From contig OZ244964.1 of assembly GCA_965222825.1 (NCBI GenBank), positions 124,001 to 188,000 of the forward strand: a stretch of DNA of 64,000 nt, read 5' to 3'. Position numbers and translations under genes: made by a program. This DNA is from G965207335 sp965222825 (lineage in GTDB: Bacteria > Pseudomonadota > Gammaproteobacteria > PS1 > Pseudothioglobaceae). Shown one piece after another: positions 25,309 through 34,238 of the stretch (its first letter is position 1; each line of letters starts with the position of its first letter). The notes under the pieces were generated by a model. The model saw nothing but the letters and a program-made list of their open reading frames with translations. It was not told the origin of the DNA and did no database searches.

Positions 25309-27687
25309 TTAATTTTTTATTACTATTTTTGGTTTAAATAATAATATTAGTATTGGTAATAGGGTTAAATTAGCAAATAGGGCAGTAGTCATAGCTATTG
25401 CTGTGAATATACCAAAATAAATACTAGGAATAAAATTAGAAAATACTAATACCAAAAAACCTATAGTAACTGTAATTGAGGTATAAAACATAGCAACACC
25501 TATGCTATTATGCGAGCGATACATAGTGGCTTTATAGTCCATATCTTGTATAAATTCTTTTTTAAATCTATGGATATAATGAATAGCATTATCAACACCA
25601 ATACCTATTGCTATAGAAGCTATAGTAATAGTCATTAAATCAAGCGGTATGCCTAATATACCCATTATTCCTAATACTAAAAATGATGGTAAAATATTAG
25701 TAATAATTGCTAATACAGAAAACACAAAAGATCTAAATACTGCCAAAAACATTATAAATATCATCGCAAAAACTAAACCCATAGTTTCTATTTGTGAGCT
25801 AAATAAACTTTGTAGCATATTGTTATACAATACTAAGGTGCCAGTTATATGCACCGTATCTTTTTGTAGATTCATATTATTAGTTAAATGCTCTCTAATT
25901 GTAGTTATTAGCTCATTTCTATTTAAAGATCTATCTGTATCTTTAACCCTAACAACAAATCTTAATTGTCCTATATTTTCAGAAATATATGGATTAATAA
26001 CATATTTTTTAGCAAATTCTGGGATTTTTGCACGCACTATATTTAAGAAAAAACCGCTTAATTTTTTATTATTATTGATTATGGTTATTAATTGTAGTGG
26101 CACATCAATTGATAGCACCTTGCCTGTAGATGGTAAGCTTTCTAAGTATTCTTGTATTTCGTGAACTTGCTCTCTAACATCCTTATCATACCAATAGTCG
26201 TAACCTAAATCATCAATAATAATCTCTAATGGTGTTGTGCCTCCTAATTTAGTATCTATTAATGACAAGCCCTTACTAATCTCAGTATCGGACTTAAAAT
26301 AATCTATAAAACGATTTTCAACACTTAATTTAGTAATGCCAAAAATAGAAATTATAAAAATAAATATGGCTAATATTATGATATATTTATTATATTTATC
26401 AGTCCATCTTGCTAAATGTCCAGTAATAGAAAAACTTTCTTTATTTTTGCTAGTTTTAGGCTTGGGTATTAATGACACCGCAAGGGCAAAGAATAAAAAT
26501 GACATTATTAATGCTAATACTACTCCAACACTCATAATATAACCAAAGTCAATAACAGGTCTAATGCCGCTTACTAATAAAGATACAAAGGCAACTGCGG
26601 TAGTCAAGGTAGTATATAAACAAGGTTTAAACATTGTTTTTAGTGTTTTTTTAATAATAATTTTATTATCAAATTCTGTATTTTTGCTAATTAATTCACG
26701 ATATCTAACAATTAAATGCACCATTACCGATAAAGTCATAACTAATAATAGCGATAAAAAATTAGATGAAATAACAGTTACTTTCCAGTTTAAAAATGCT
26801 AGAATCCCAGTCATAGTAACAGCTGCTGTTATGCTAACTGCAATAGGTAGTATTGTCCATCGTAATCTATCAAATAATATAGTTAACATCAACATCATAA
26901 TAACTATTACTGCTATGCTAAATACCACTAAGTCATTTTCTATATAAGATATAATATCTGTTGTTATAATTGGCAGTCCTCCTAAAAAAATTACGGCATT
27001 TTTAGTGAAGAATTCACTCATAAAACGAATGTTTTTTACTATTTGTTTTTGTATTTTAGAATTCTCAGATGTGTCTTGTTTAACCCTAACTTCTAAATAC
27101 TCTAATTTTTCTGCTTGCTGTTTTGATAATTTATTTTGTTGTTTTAATAATCTTAGTTGATTGCGTTTGTCTCTATTATTTATAGTCTCTAATTTTGTAT
27201 CTAAGGTAATTAAAATAGCTGTTGTTTCGCCATCTTCACTAATTAGATTATTAGAATAAAATGGATTTGATAAAAACTCTTTTTTTGCTAGTTCTAAATC
27301 TATGTCTTTACTTCTTAGTGATACATTAGAATTAACAATATTAGCTATATTGATAGGTGGGCTTCTAAATAAGGGTGCATCTAAAATAGTAAAAACAGAT
27401 TTTATATTTGCTAGTTGTTTTAATTGTTGTTGGAAGATGTCTAAATTTTGTAATTGTTTTTTATCTATTAACTTGCCTTTTTTAGGAGTATAGGCTATAA
27501 CTAAGGTATCATTACTTGCGTATTCTCTATGGATTTTTTGATAATATAATAAATCTTTATCATTTTCTAATACTAATGAATCAGCAGACGCATCTAGTTC
27601 AAAATTAGGTATTTGATAAACAAAAAAACCAATTACAATCAATAATAATATTGCTATGGTTTTAGGATAGTCCAGTAAATAATTCAT
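25309..27687 (-). CDS. RND-superfamily exporter of MMPL / HpnN type
   Basis: 792-residue inner-membrane transporter with two repeats of one plus five helices and large periplasmic loops, as in hopanoid or lipid exporters (MMPL, HpnN). The N-terminus YPKTIAILLLIVIGFF leads to a periplasmic loop beginning LDASADSLVLENDKDL, a typical sequence for this group. The second half keeps the proton-relay Asp in ASIAIGIGVDNAIHYIHRF near residue 720. The equivalent place in the first half reads MTLSVMVHLIVRYREL, with Met instead of Asp. The cargo is unknown. It is followed by no gene on this strand until 6S RNA, and lies 3 bases after the Pcm-like gene. Confidence 0.85.
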   Translation of the reverse strand: MNYLLDYPKTIAILLLIVIGFFVYQIPNFELDASADSLVLENDKDLLYYQKIHREYASNDTLVIAYTPKKGKLIDKKQLQNLDIFQQQLKQLANIKSVFTILDAPLFRSPPINIANIVNSNVSLRSKDIDLELAKKEFLSNPFYSNNLISEDGETTAILITLDTKLETINNRDKRNQLRLLKQQNKLSKQQAEKLEYLEVRVKQDTSENSKIQKQIVKNIRFMSEFFTKNAVIFLGGLPIITTDIISYIENDLVVFSIAVIVIMMLMLTILFDRLRWTILPIAVSITAAVTMTGILAFLNWKVTVISSNFLSLLLVMTLSVMVHLIVRYRELISKNTEFDNKIIIKKTLKTMFKPCLYTTLTTAVAFVSLLVSGIRPVIDFGYIMSVGVVLALIMSFLFFALAVSLIPKPKTSKNKESFSITGHLARWTDKYNKYIIILAIFIFIISIFGITKLSVENRFIDYFKSDTEISKGLSLIDTKLGGTTPLEIIIDDLGYDYWYDKDVREQVHEIQEYLESLPSTGKVLSIDVPLQLITIINNNKKLSGFFLNIVRAKIPEFAKKYVINPYISENIGQLRFVVRVKDTDRSLNRNELITTIREHLTNNMNLQKDTVHITGTLVLYNNMLQSLFSSQIETMGLVFAMIFIMFLAVFRSFVFSVLAIITNILPSFLVLGIMGILGIPLDLMTITIASIAIGIGVDNAIHYIHRFKKEFIQDMDYKATMYRSHNSIGVAMFYTSITVTIGFLVLVFSNFIPSIYFGIFTAIAMTTALFANLTLLPILILLFKPKIVIKN

Positions 27688-27690
27688 ACA

Positions 27691-28344
27691 TTAAAAAATA
27701 AATTTAGCTACTGGTTTTAAACCTTGCATAACTTTAAATTGAGTTTCAAATAACACTTCTGTTGTCCATTCTACATCACTAATTCTGGTAATTAATTTTG
27801 CTTGCATAGACCTGCCTACACCCTCAACTACAAATATTCTGCCAGCAATATTTAATAAATGAAAATATATATTAGTTATTTTTGGAAGTGATGCACCAAT
27901 TATTACTATATCAAAAAAAACTTTATTTTCAAAAATATTGCTAGCATCTTCTAGCAATAAATCAGCATTATTAATATTTAGTTTTGCTAATCTTTCCTTA
28001 GCCAATAAATGTAATTCTTTGTTAATATCAATGCTTGTTATTTTTTTACAAAGTAATGATGTAACTGCTGTTAAATAACCACTTCCTGTGCCTATTTCTA
28101 ATACTGTTTCTTGTTTTTGAATATTAAGTGCAGACAATATTCTACCCTCTATTTTAGGAGTAAACATTTTTTGTTGATAGCCAATAGGTATTGCAATATC
28201 AGAAAAAGCTAATTTTTTATATTGTTCTGGAACAAATAATTCTCTAGGTATTTTTTTTAAAGCATTATTAGCTATATAATTTAACCCACCCCAAGGTCTT
28301 ACTTGCTGTTTAATAACATTATCTCTAGCTTGGTCTATATTCAT
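27691..28344 (-). CDS. protein-L-isoaspartate O-methyltransferase family protein
   Basis: 217-residue SAM-dependent methyltransferase of the Pcm family. It opens MNIDQARDNVIKQQVRPWGG, followed by ELFVPEQYKKLAFSDIAIPIG. Motif I LEIGTGSGYLTAVTSL is near residue 81. This subgroup, with the QQVRPW start, is often found beside tolC in gammaproteobacteria and is not the classic Pcm next to surE/rpoS, so repair of isoaspartyl residues is plausible but unproven. Here it sits between lpdA (24-base gap) and the MMPL exporter (3-base gap), likely one operon. Confidence 0.85.
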   Translation of the reverse strand: MNIDQARDNVIKQQVRPWGGLNYIANNALKKIPRELFVPEQYKKLAFSDIAIPIGYQQKMFTPKIEGRILSALNIQKQETVLEIGTGSGYLTAVTSLLCKKITSIDINKELHLLAKERLAKLNINNADLLLEDASNIFENKVFFDIVIIGASLPKITNIYFHLLNIAGRIFVVEGVGRSMQAKLITRISDVEWTTEVLFETQFKVMQGLKPVAKFIF

Positions 28345-28368
28345 AATTATTATTAAACTTATGCTTTT

Positions 28369-29769
28369 TTAATTAGTTTTCTTAGGTAATAAATCAGTAA
28401 TAGTGCCCTCTGCCATTTCTGTTGCAAAAGCAACAGTTTCTGACAAAGTAGGGTGCGGATGAATAGTTAGTGCTATATCTGCCATACTACAACCCATTTC
28501 GATAGCAAGTGTTGCCTCTGCTATTAACTCACCAGCATTAGCACCACAAATACCCATACCTAATAATCTATGAGTTTTTTTATCAAACAATGCCTTACTT
28601 ATACCATCATTTTTGCCCATACTTAGGTTTCGTCCACTTGCAGCCCAAGGGAAACTACCACTAATATATTCTACACCATCTGTTTTTAGCTGTGTTTCTG
28701 TTGCACCTACCCAAGCAACTTCTGGGTCTGTATAGGCAACTGAGGGAATACTTAATACATCAAATGCTGATTTTTGTCCACAGATAACCTCAGCTGCTAC
28801 TTTTGCCTCGTGCACTGCTTTATGGGCTAACATTGGCTGAGATACTATATCTCCAATAGCAAAAATATGAGCAATATTAGTTCTCATTTGTCTGTCAACT
28901 CTAATAAAGCCACTATCATCAACAATAACACCAGCTTTCTCAGCAGCAATTAAATTGCCATTTGGTGTTCTACCTATGGCAACTAAAACTTTATCAAAAT
29001 TAGCATTAGTAGTGCCTTTTTTATTTTCAAAAATCACGCTTACAAAATTTTCTTTAGCTGTTATTTTACTAACCTTAGTATTTAATAAAATATCTTTATA
29101 AAGTTTACTAACACGATTGTATAATGGTTTAACTATATCCTTATCAGCAGATGATATTAGTGAATCTGATAATTCTACTATGGTAATTTCACTACCTAAT
29201 GCTTGATAAACACAAGCCATTTCTAAACCAATAATACCACCACCTACTATTAGCAAACTTTTTGGTATATCTGCTAAATCTAGGGCATCTGTTGAGTCCA
29301 TTATTCTAGGTCCATCAAAGTTAAATATACTAGGCTTACTAACCCTAGAGCCTGTGGCTATAATACAATTTTCAAACTCAATAGTATCATTTTCTACTTG
29401 AACTTTATTAGGTGATATAAATTTAGCATAACCATTAATTACTTTAACTTTTCTAGCCTTAGCTAGTGCACTAATGCCTTTGGTTAATTTATTAACAACA
29501 TTAACTTTATTATTACGAACTTCATCTAAATTGACATCAATGCCTTTAAAACTAATGCCAATATGCTGGGCATTTTTTGCTTCATTTATAATTTCTGCGG
29601 TGTGTAATAATGACTTAGATGGTATGCAACCAACATTAAGACATACTCCACCTAAATTTTTATAATTTTCTATTAACACTACCTTAGCACCTAAGTCTGC
29701 TAATCTAAATGCAGCAGTATAACCACCTGGACCTGAGCCAATAACTAATGCTTGAGTTTTAATAGTCAT
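28369..29769 (-). CDS. lpdA: dihydrolipoamide dehydrogenase (E3)
   Basis: FAD-dependent E3 that reoxidises dihydrolipoyl groups of 2-oxoacid dehydrogenase complexes with NAD. 466 residues. The N-terminal FAD motif is GSGPGGYTAA, the redox disulfide is in GGVCLNVGCIPSK (Cys43, Cys48), the NAD motif is VGGGIIGLEMA, and the second FAD site is IFAIGDI. The catalytic His/Glu pair is in HPHPTLSETV near residue 439. Its start overlaps the aceF stop by 4 bases, so E2 and E3 are translationally coupled. Confidence 0.97.
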   Translation of the reverse strand: MTIKTQALVIGSGPGGYTAAFRLADLGAKVVLIENYKNLGGVCLNVGCIPSKSLLHTAEIINEAKNAQHIGISFKGIDVNLDEVRNNKVNVVNKLTKGISALAKARKVKVINGYAKFISPNKVQVENDTIEFENCIIATGSRVSKPSIFNFDGPRIMDSTDALDLADIPKSLLIVGGGIIGLEMACVYQALGSEITIVELSDSLISSADKDIVKPLYNRVSKLYKDILLNTKVSKITAKENFVSVIFENKKGTTNANFDKVLVAIGRTPNGNLIAAEKAGVIVDDSGFIRVDRQMRTNIAHIFAIGDIVSQPMLAHKAVHEAKVAAEVICGQKSAFDVLSIPSVAYTDPEVAWVGATETQLKTDGVEYISGSFPWAASGRNLSMGKNDGISKALFDKKTHRLLGMGICGANAGELIAEATLAIEMGCSMADIALTIHPHPTLSETVAFATEMAEGTITDLLPKKTN

Positions 29770-31310
29770 AACAAAGCCCTTAAATCTGCTAATAAACTTA
29801 CTAGGTCAGTGATAAATCTAGCACCCTGTGCACCATCAATTACTCTATGATCATAAGATAATGCCAAAGGTAGCATTAATTGTGGGCTAAATTCTACTCC
29901 ATTCCACACTGGTTTTATCTTTGCCCTTGAAACTCCTAAAATAGCTACTTCTGGGGAGTTTACTATAGGGGTAAATTGTGTGCCACCAATACCACCTAAA
30001 CTAGATATAGTCAAACAACCACCAGCTAAATCATCCATTGATAGTTTAGACTCTCTTGCTCTTTGTGATATATCAGTCAACTCTTGTGATAATTTGCTAA
30101 TAGACTTAGTATCTACTGCTTTTATTACTGGCACAATTAAGCCATTAGGGGTATCAACTGCAATGCCTAAATTAATATATTTTTTAATAATTAAATTCTC
30201 GCCATCAGACGATAAAGATGCGTTAAATCTAGGATGAGCCTGCAAGGCTTTTGCCACTGCTTTCATAATAAAAACTAATGGCGTTAATTTAATGCCTTTG
30301 GCTTTTTGTTTTTGTCTAAATTGTTCTAAATCATCAATATTAGCCTCATCAAATTGACTAACATGGGGCACATTCAACCAGCAAGCACTTAGGTGTTTGG
30401 ATGATATTTTATTAATCCTTGATAGTGGTACTTGCTCAATTTCGCCAAATTTAGTAAAATCAATACTGGCAATACTAGGTATAGCACTAGTCCCCATTCC
30501 TTTTGCAAGTGCTTGTTTAACAAAAACTTTAACATCTGTTTCTAAAATACGCCCATTATTACCACTACCAGATACTATTGCTAAATCAACCCCTAGTTCT
30601 CTGGCTAATTTACGAATAGATGGTGATGCATGAAAATCCTTACTTGGGGTAACTTCAACTACGGACTGGATTTTGTTATTTGTGTCTGCTTGTTTGCTAA
30701 CTTGCTTTATATCTTGTGCTTTTTGAGTTTCTGTTGGTTTATTTGGTGTTTCTGCTTGTTGTTTGCTGTGATTATTATCATCCTTGGCAACAATTACACT
30801 TAGAATATCATCTCCTAGTTTAACCTTATCGCCTAGTTTAACAGCTAGACTATCTATTACACCTGCTATTGGCGATGGTATCTCCATAGAGGCTTTATCA
30901 GATTCTAGGGTTATAACACTTTGCTCTTTACTTATTTCATCACCTTTTTTGACTAAAACTTCTATAACCTCTACTTCATCAAAATCGCCTATATCTGGCA
31001 CAGGCACAATTTCTATTTTAGTATTCTTACTATTTGGTTTATTATCAACAATATCATCGCTATTATTATCATCTAATAATAAAGTTAGTATCAAATCATC
31101 GTATTTAATTTTATCGCCTAGTTTAACAGCTAGACTATCTATTACACCTGCTATTGGCGATGGTATCTCCATAGAGGCTTTATCAGATTCTAGGGTTATA
31201 ATACTTTGCTCTTTACTAATTTCATCACCTTTTTTGACTAAAACTTCTATAACCTCTACTTCATCAAAATCGCCTATATCTGGTAGTTTAATTTCAGTTG
31301 TATTTGCCAT
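29766..31310 (-). CDS. aceF: pyruvate dehydrogenase E2, dihydrolipoyllysine acetyltransferase
   Basis: Core of the pyruvate dehydrogenase complex, 514 residues. Two lipoyl domains carry target lysines at about 44 and 139 (both ESDKASMEIP), each followed by a linker rich in Asn, Asp or Gln. The peripheral subunit-binding domain is near 230-265 (ASPSIRKLARELGVD). The catalytic domain ends in LSYDHRVIDGAQGARF with active-site His near 488. The QVPLSRI and LNVPHVSQFDEA segments favour PDH over OGDH E2. No aceE lies upstream; the preceding gene on this strand is trpB. The two lipoyl domains are almost identical in DNA (see repeat). Confidence 0.95.
   Translation of the reverse strand: MANTTEIKLPDIGDFDEVEVIEVLVKKGDEISKEQSIITLESDKASMEIPSPIAGVIDSLAVKLGDKIKYDDLILTLLLDDNNSDDIVDNKPNSKNTKIEIVPVPDIGDFDEVEVIEVLVKKGDEISKEQSVITLESDKASMEIPSPIAGVIDSLAVKLGDKVKLGDDILSVIVAKDDNNHSKQQAETPNKPTETQKAQDIKQVSKQADTNNKIQSVVEVTPSKDFHASPSIRKLARELGVDLAIVSGSGNNGRILETDVKVFVKQALAKGMGTSAIPSIASIDFTKFGEIEQVPLSRINKISSKHLSACWLNVPHVSQFDEANIDDLEQFRQKQKAKGIKLTPLVFIMKAVAKALQAHPRFNASLSSDGENLIIKKYINLGIAVDTPNGLIVPVIKAVDTKSISKLSQELTDISQRARESKLSMDDLAGGCLTISSLGGIGGTQFTPIVNSPEVAILGVSRAKIKPVWNGVEFSPQLMLPLALSYDHRVIDGAQGARFITDLVSLLADLRALL
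30829..31284 (-). repeat. tandem lipoyl-domain duplication inside aceF
   Basis: Copies at 30829-30999 and 31114-31284, spaced by 285 bases (95 codons), agree at nearly every base, including synonymous positions, over about 170 bases. The differences seen are few single bases. Flanking linkers diverge sharply. Confidence 0.9.
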
Positions 31311-31369
31311 ATTTTTAAAGTTTTGAGATAAATTTATACTAATCTAAATAGAGCTAGATTGACAAATAT

Positions 31370-32557
31370 TTATGCCATATTAGCTACTGTGTTAATATCT
31401 TTATCGCCTCTACCTGATAAATTAACAATAATATTTTTACCATAACCTAATTTTTTTGCAAGTTTAATGGCATAAGCTATAGCATGAGATGATTCTAAGG
31501 CTGGCAATATTCCCTCTTTTTTAGTAAGTAAATGAAAAGCATCCAAAGCTTCATTATCATTTATAGCAACATAATTAGCCCGCCCTATATCTTTTAAATA
31601 AGAATGCTCAGGACCAACACCAGGATAATCCAATCCAGCTGATATAGAATGAGTATCAATAATTTGCCCATTTTCATCTTGCATTAAATAAGTTCTATTA
31701 CCGTGGAGAATCCCAGCACTGCCATTACATAGAGGTGCTGCATGACCAGATGGTTTGTCTAAGCCGTAACCTCCTGCTTCAACACCATAAATATCTACAC
31801 TATTATCATCTAAAAATGGATAAAACAAGCCTATAGCATTAGAGCCACCACCAACACAAGCAACCAAAGCATCAGGAAGACCTCCTACTTGCTCATTGAA
31901 TTGTCTTTTTGCCTCTTTACCAATTACAGATTGAAAATCCCTAACCATCATAGGATAAGGGTGCGGCCCGGCAACAGTGCCTATGATATAAAAAGTATCA
32001 TCAACATTGGCTACCCAATCACGCATTGCTTCATTTAGAGCATCTTTTAGCGTTTTGGAACCAGAGCTAACAGAGCGAACTTCTGCCCCTAATAAACGCA
32101 TTCTATAAACATTGAGTGCTTGTCTTTTAATATCTACCTCACCCATATAAACAACACATTTAAGCCCTGCTCTAGCAGCAACAGTAGCACTTGCAACTCC
32201 GTGTTGTCCTGCCCCTGTTTCAGCAATAATGCGTTTTTTGCCCATACTAGATGCTAGTAATATTTGTCCAATGGTATTGTTTATTTTGTGTGCCCCAGTA
32301 TGTGTTAGGTCTTCTCGTTTTAAATAAATATTAGCACCAGCACAATATTTAGTTAAATTTTTAGCATAATATAGAGGTGTTTCTCTACCAGCAAAATGTT
32401 TTAAATCTTTGGCAAAATCAGCTAAAAAATCTTTATCATTTTTATACTTGTTATAAGCGTCTTTTAACTCACTAATAGCCTTTATTAAAGTCTCAGCTAC
32501 AAAAATACCACCGTATTGTCCAAAATGCCCTTGATTATCTGGAAAATTATAAGCCAT
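31370..32557 (-). CDS. trpB: tryptophan synthase beta subunit
   Basis: PLP enzyme that joins indole and serine to give tryptophan. 395 residues, classic TrpB1 type. Seen are FGQYGGIFVAETL, the PLP lysine in LTHTGAHKINN (Lys91), AETGAGQHGVA, the phosphate-binding CVGGGSNAIGLF and the ending SGRGDKDI. All catalytic positions are present. It overlaps trpF by 11 bases. trpA, which normally follows trpB and supplies indole by channelling, is not downstream; the next gene on the strand is aceF. Confidence 0.98.
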   Translation of the reverse strand: MAYNFPDNQGHFGQYGGIFVAETLIKAISELKDAYNKYKNDKDFLADFAKDLKHFAGRETPLYYAKNLTKYCAGANIYLKREDLTHTGAHKINNTIGQILLASSMGKKRIIAETGAGQHGVASATVAARAGLKCVVYMGEVDIKRQALNVYRMRLLGAEVRSVSSGSKTLKDALNEAMRDWVANVDDTFYIIGTVAGPHPYPMMVRDFQSVIGKEAKRQFNEQVGGLPDALVACVGGGSNAIGLFYPFLDDNSVDIYGVEAGGYGLDKPSGHAAPLCNGSAGILHGNRTYLMQDENGQIIDTHSISAGLDYPGVGPEHSYLKDIGRANYVAINDNEALDAFHLLTKKEGILPALESSHAIAYAIKLAKKLGYGKNIIVNLSGRGDKDINTVANMA

Positions 32558-33158
32558 TAGTATTAACCTTAATTACAAACTGCTTAATTTTTATCAAATC
32601 TTTAACGCCTTTTTTAATTTCTACCCCTGATGATACATCAATGCCATAGGGCTTAGTAATTTTAATTGCTTGTTGGACATTATCAGCATTTAAACCACCT
32701 GCTAAAATTATAGGTTTGTTAATTTTAATTTTTGCTAAATGCCAATCAAAGCTCTTACCACTACCACCATAATAATCATTATCATTGCTATCAAGTAATA
32801 AGGCTGACGCACTATTAAATTCATCAGCATATTTTGTTATATTAGTATTATTATTTACTCTTATGGCTTTAATATAAGGCATTTTATATTGCTCACATTG
32901 AGTGGGTGTTTCATCGCCATGGAATTGTAAAGTATCAATAGCCACACTATTTAATATTTTATCAATATAGCTAGAGCTAGCATTTACAAATAAGCCTACT
33001 CTGTTTATAAAAGGCGGTAGAGATTTTATAATATCATTCGCAGTTCCTATATTGACAAAACGAGGTGATTTTTCATAAAACACTAAACCAATAGCGTCTA
33101 TAGATAGATTTTTAGCAATATAAGCACTGGTTATACCGCATATTTTTATTTTAATCAT
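32547..33158 (-). CDS. trpF: phosphoribosylanthranilate isomerase
   Basis: TIM-barrel isomerase of the third step of tryptophan synthesis, 203 residues. It has the catalytic Cys in KICGITS at residue 7, GLVFYEKSPRFV, LQFHGDETP, a catalytic Asp in LLDSNDNDYYGGSGKSFDW (core GGSGKSFDW) and LAGGLNADNVQQAI, then GIDVSSGVE for phosphate binding. Single-function TrpF followed directly by trpB, as in many bacteria where trpF-trpB-trpA form a unit. It starts 15 bases after an unknown gene on the same strand. Confidence 0.96.
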   Translation of the reverse strand: MIKIKICGITSAYIAKNLSIDAIGLVFYEKSPRFVNIGTANDIIKSLPPFINRVGLFVNASSSYIDKILNSVAIDTLQFHGDETPTQCEQYKMPYIKAIRVNNNTNITKYADEFNSASALLLDSNDNDYYGGSGKSFDWHLAKIKINKPIILAGGLNADNVQQAIKITKPYGIDVSSGVEIKKGVKDLIKIKQFVIKVNTNGL

Positions 33159-33173
33159 CTATGTGTGAGTAAG

Positions 33174-33887
33174 TTAGGTTGGACTATTATCTATTTGTTT
33201 ATAAATATCCTCTTTATTTAGCCACCATTTATCGCCTATTAATTGGTCAATAGCATTTGATAATTTTTTTAAAAATACATCAGCATTATCAAGTTCAAGT
33301 GCCTTAGACCAAACATCAAAGGTTTTTTGATCACTAATATGGCTGTGATTATCAGCAACGCTAGCCAGTAATTGGGAGGTAAAAAATACTAAATCAGAGT
33401 TGTCGCCACAACGCATAGTGGCTATGTAATGTGCTGTGGCTGCTGCTATGGCTCTGGTATCTGATTCTTTGGGCGATTCATCAATTAAATGTTGCAACAT
33501 TGCAACACTAAGCTCTGGGTCTATTGGGAATGTTATTCCTAACCACAAGGCGTGCCCTAAGGCAACTAAAGAGTTAGGACCTTCTGCTAAAAATAACACA
33601 TCACAAGCCTCAACTGCCAACTGCCATAAACCTTCTTCTTGGGCAATGGTAAATGCTAAAAATCCGTTATCCCAAGCATCTTGCCCCTTATACATATCAT
33701 TTTGTATTCTTGCTAATTGCAATAAATCTTCTATATGCTCAGTCTTAGTTCTATTTTTAGTTGGATTAGCTAATTTATTTTGATAAAATTTTAATTGTGA
33801 TTCTAATTGCCCAGTAGTTGCGTGCAAATCCTCGCCATCATCTGCATCAAATAAATCTTTATCTTTATTAATATACTTAAAATTCAT
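33174..33887 (-). CDS. conserved-looking cytosolic protein, unknown
   Basis: Unrecognised 237-residue soluble protein, acidic at the N-terminus (DLFDADDGEDLH) and predicted largely alpha-helical. The middle has an alternating Ala/Leu helical-repeat look (LWQLAVEACDVLFLAEG, LVALGHALWLG, AVAMLQHL-like VAMLQHLIDES), reminiscent of TPR or SEL1-like solenoids but without a clear repeat consensus. There is no signal peptide and no membrane segment. It lies 15 bases before trpF and 21 bases after another unknown small gene, so all four (33909-34103, this, trpF, trpB) may be one operon. Codon use matches neighbours. Confidence 0.75.
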   Translation of the reverse strand: MNFKYINKDKDLFDADDGEDLHATTGQLESQLKFYQNKLANPTKNRTKTEHIEDLLQLARIQNDMYKGQDAWDNGFLAFTIAQEEGLWQLAVEACDVLFLAEGPNSLVALGHALWLGITFPIDPELSVAMLQHLIDESPKESDTRAIAAATAHYIATMRCGDNSDLVFFTSQLLASVADNHSHISDQKTFDVWSKALELDNADVFLKKLSNAIDQLIGDKWWLNKEDIYKQIDNSPT

Positions 33888-33908
33888 ATTATATCTAACA
33901 CAGTGGTT

Positions 33909-34103
33909 TTAACAAAATGCTGCCTCTAAACGATCTTCCCAATTTTTAGGCATATCTATAAATTGAGGTTTTACATCTATTTTAAAAAATATTTCTCCAG
34001 ATGATTTAGCTATTTCTGTGATTATTAACTCCAATGTTTGAAAATCATCTATTTCTGGATTAGAGATTAAAACCTCACTCAACTTTAACATAAAAAAATA
34101 CAA
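33909..34103 (-). CDS. small protein, unknown
   Basis: 64 residues from ATG at 34103; a second Met at codon 5 (34091) is an alternative start giving MLKLSEVLISNPEIDDF. Soluble, acidic in the first half, with a basic and aromatic end (PKNWEDRLEAAFC) that terminates in Cys. No family recognised. It is the first gene of the run leading to trpF and trpB and is divergent from rpoD. Its reality is supported by spacing (21 bases to the next gene) and by balanced, non-repetitive composition. Confidence 0.6.
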   Translation of the reverse strand: MYFFMLKLSEVLISNPEIDDFQTLELIITEIAKSSGEIFFKIDVKPQFIDMPKNWEDRLEAAFC

Positions 34104-34200
34104 TAAAAAACATTTGATTTTACTATAAATAGTCTAATGTAAACCAAATAGTTATGTAAAAGATTATGAATATTTTTTATTATCTTTACTTGAAAGATAT

Positions 34201-34209
34201 TGGTATAAT
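34201..34209 (+). promoter_or_regulatory. extended -10 promoter of rpoD
   Basis: TGGTATAAT, a perfect extended -10 (TGnTATAAT), 30 bases before the rpoD ATG. No good -35 is at the right distance; extended -10 promoters can do without. A start near 34216 is expected. Confidence 0.5.
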
Positions 34210-34238
34210 GGTATAGCGTTTTAATTTATAGGGTATTG

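Noticed and set aside
25649..26164. 171-codon plus-strand frame over the MMPL exporter
   Set aside because: Antisense shadow of membrane helices; no homology signal.
30784..31326. 180-codon open frame on the plus strand, Ser/Thr/Ile-rich with an internal repeat
   Set aside because: Exact antisense of aceF lipoyl domains; the repeat is that of aceF, and there is no independent domain or start signal.
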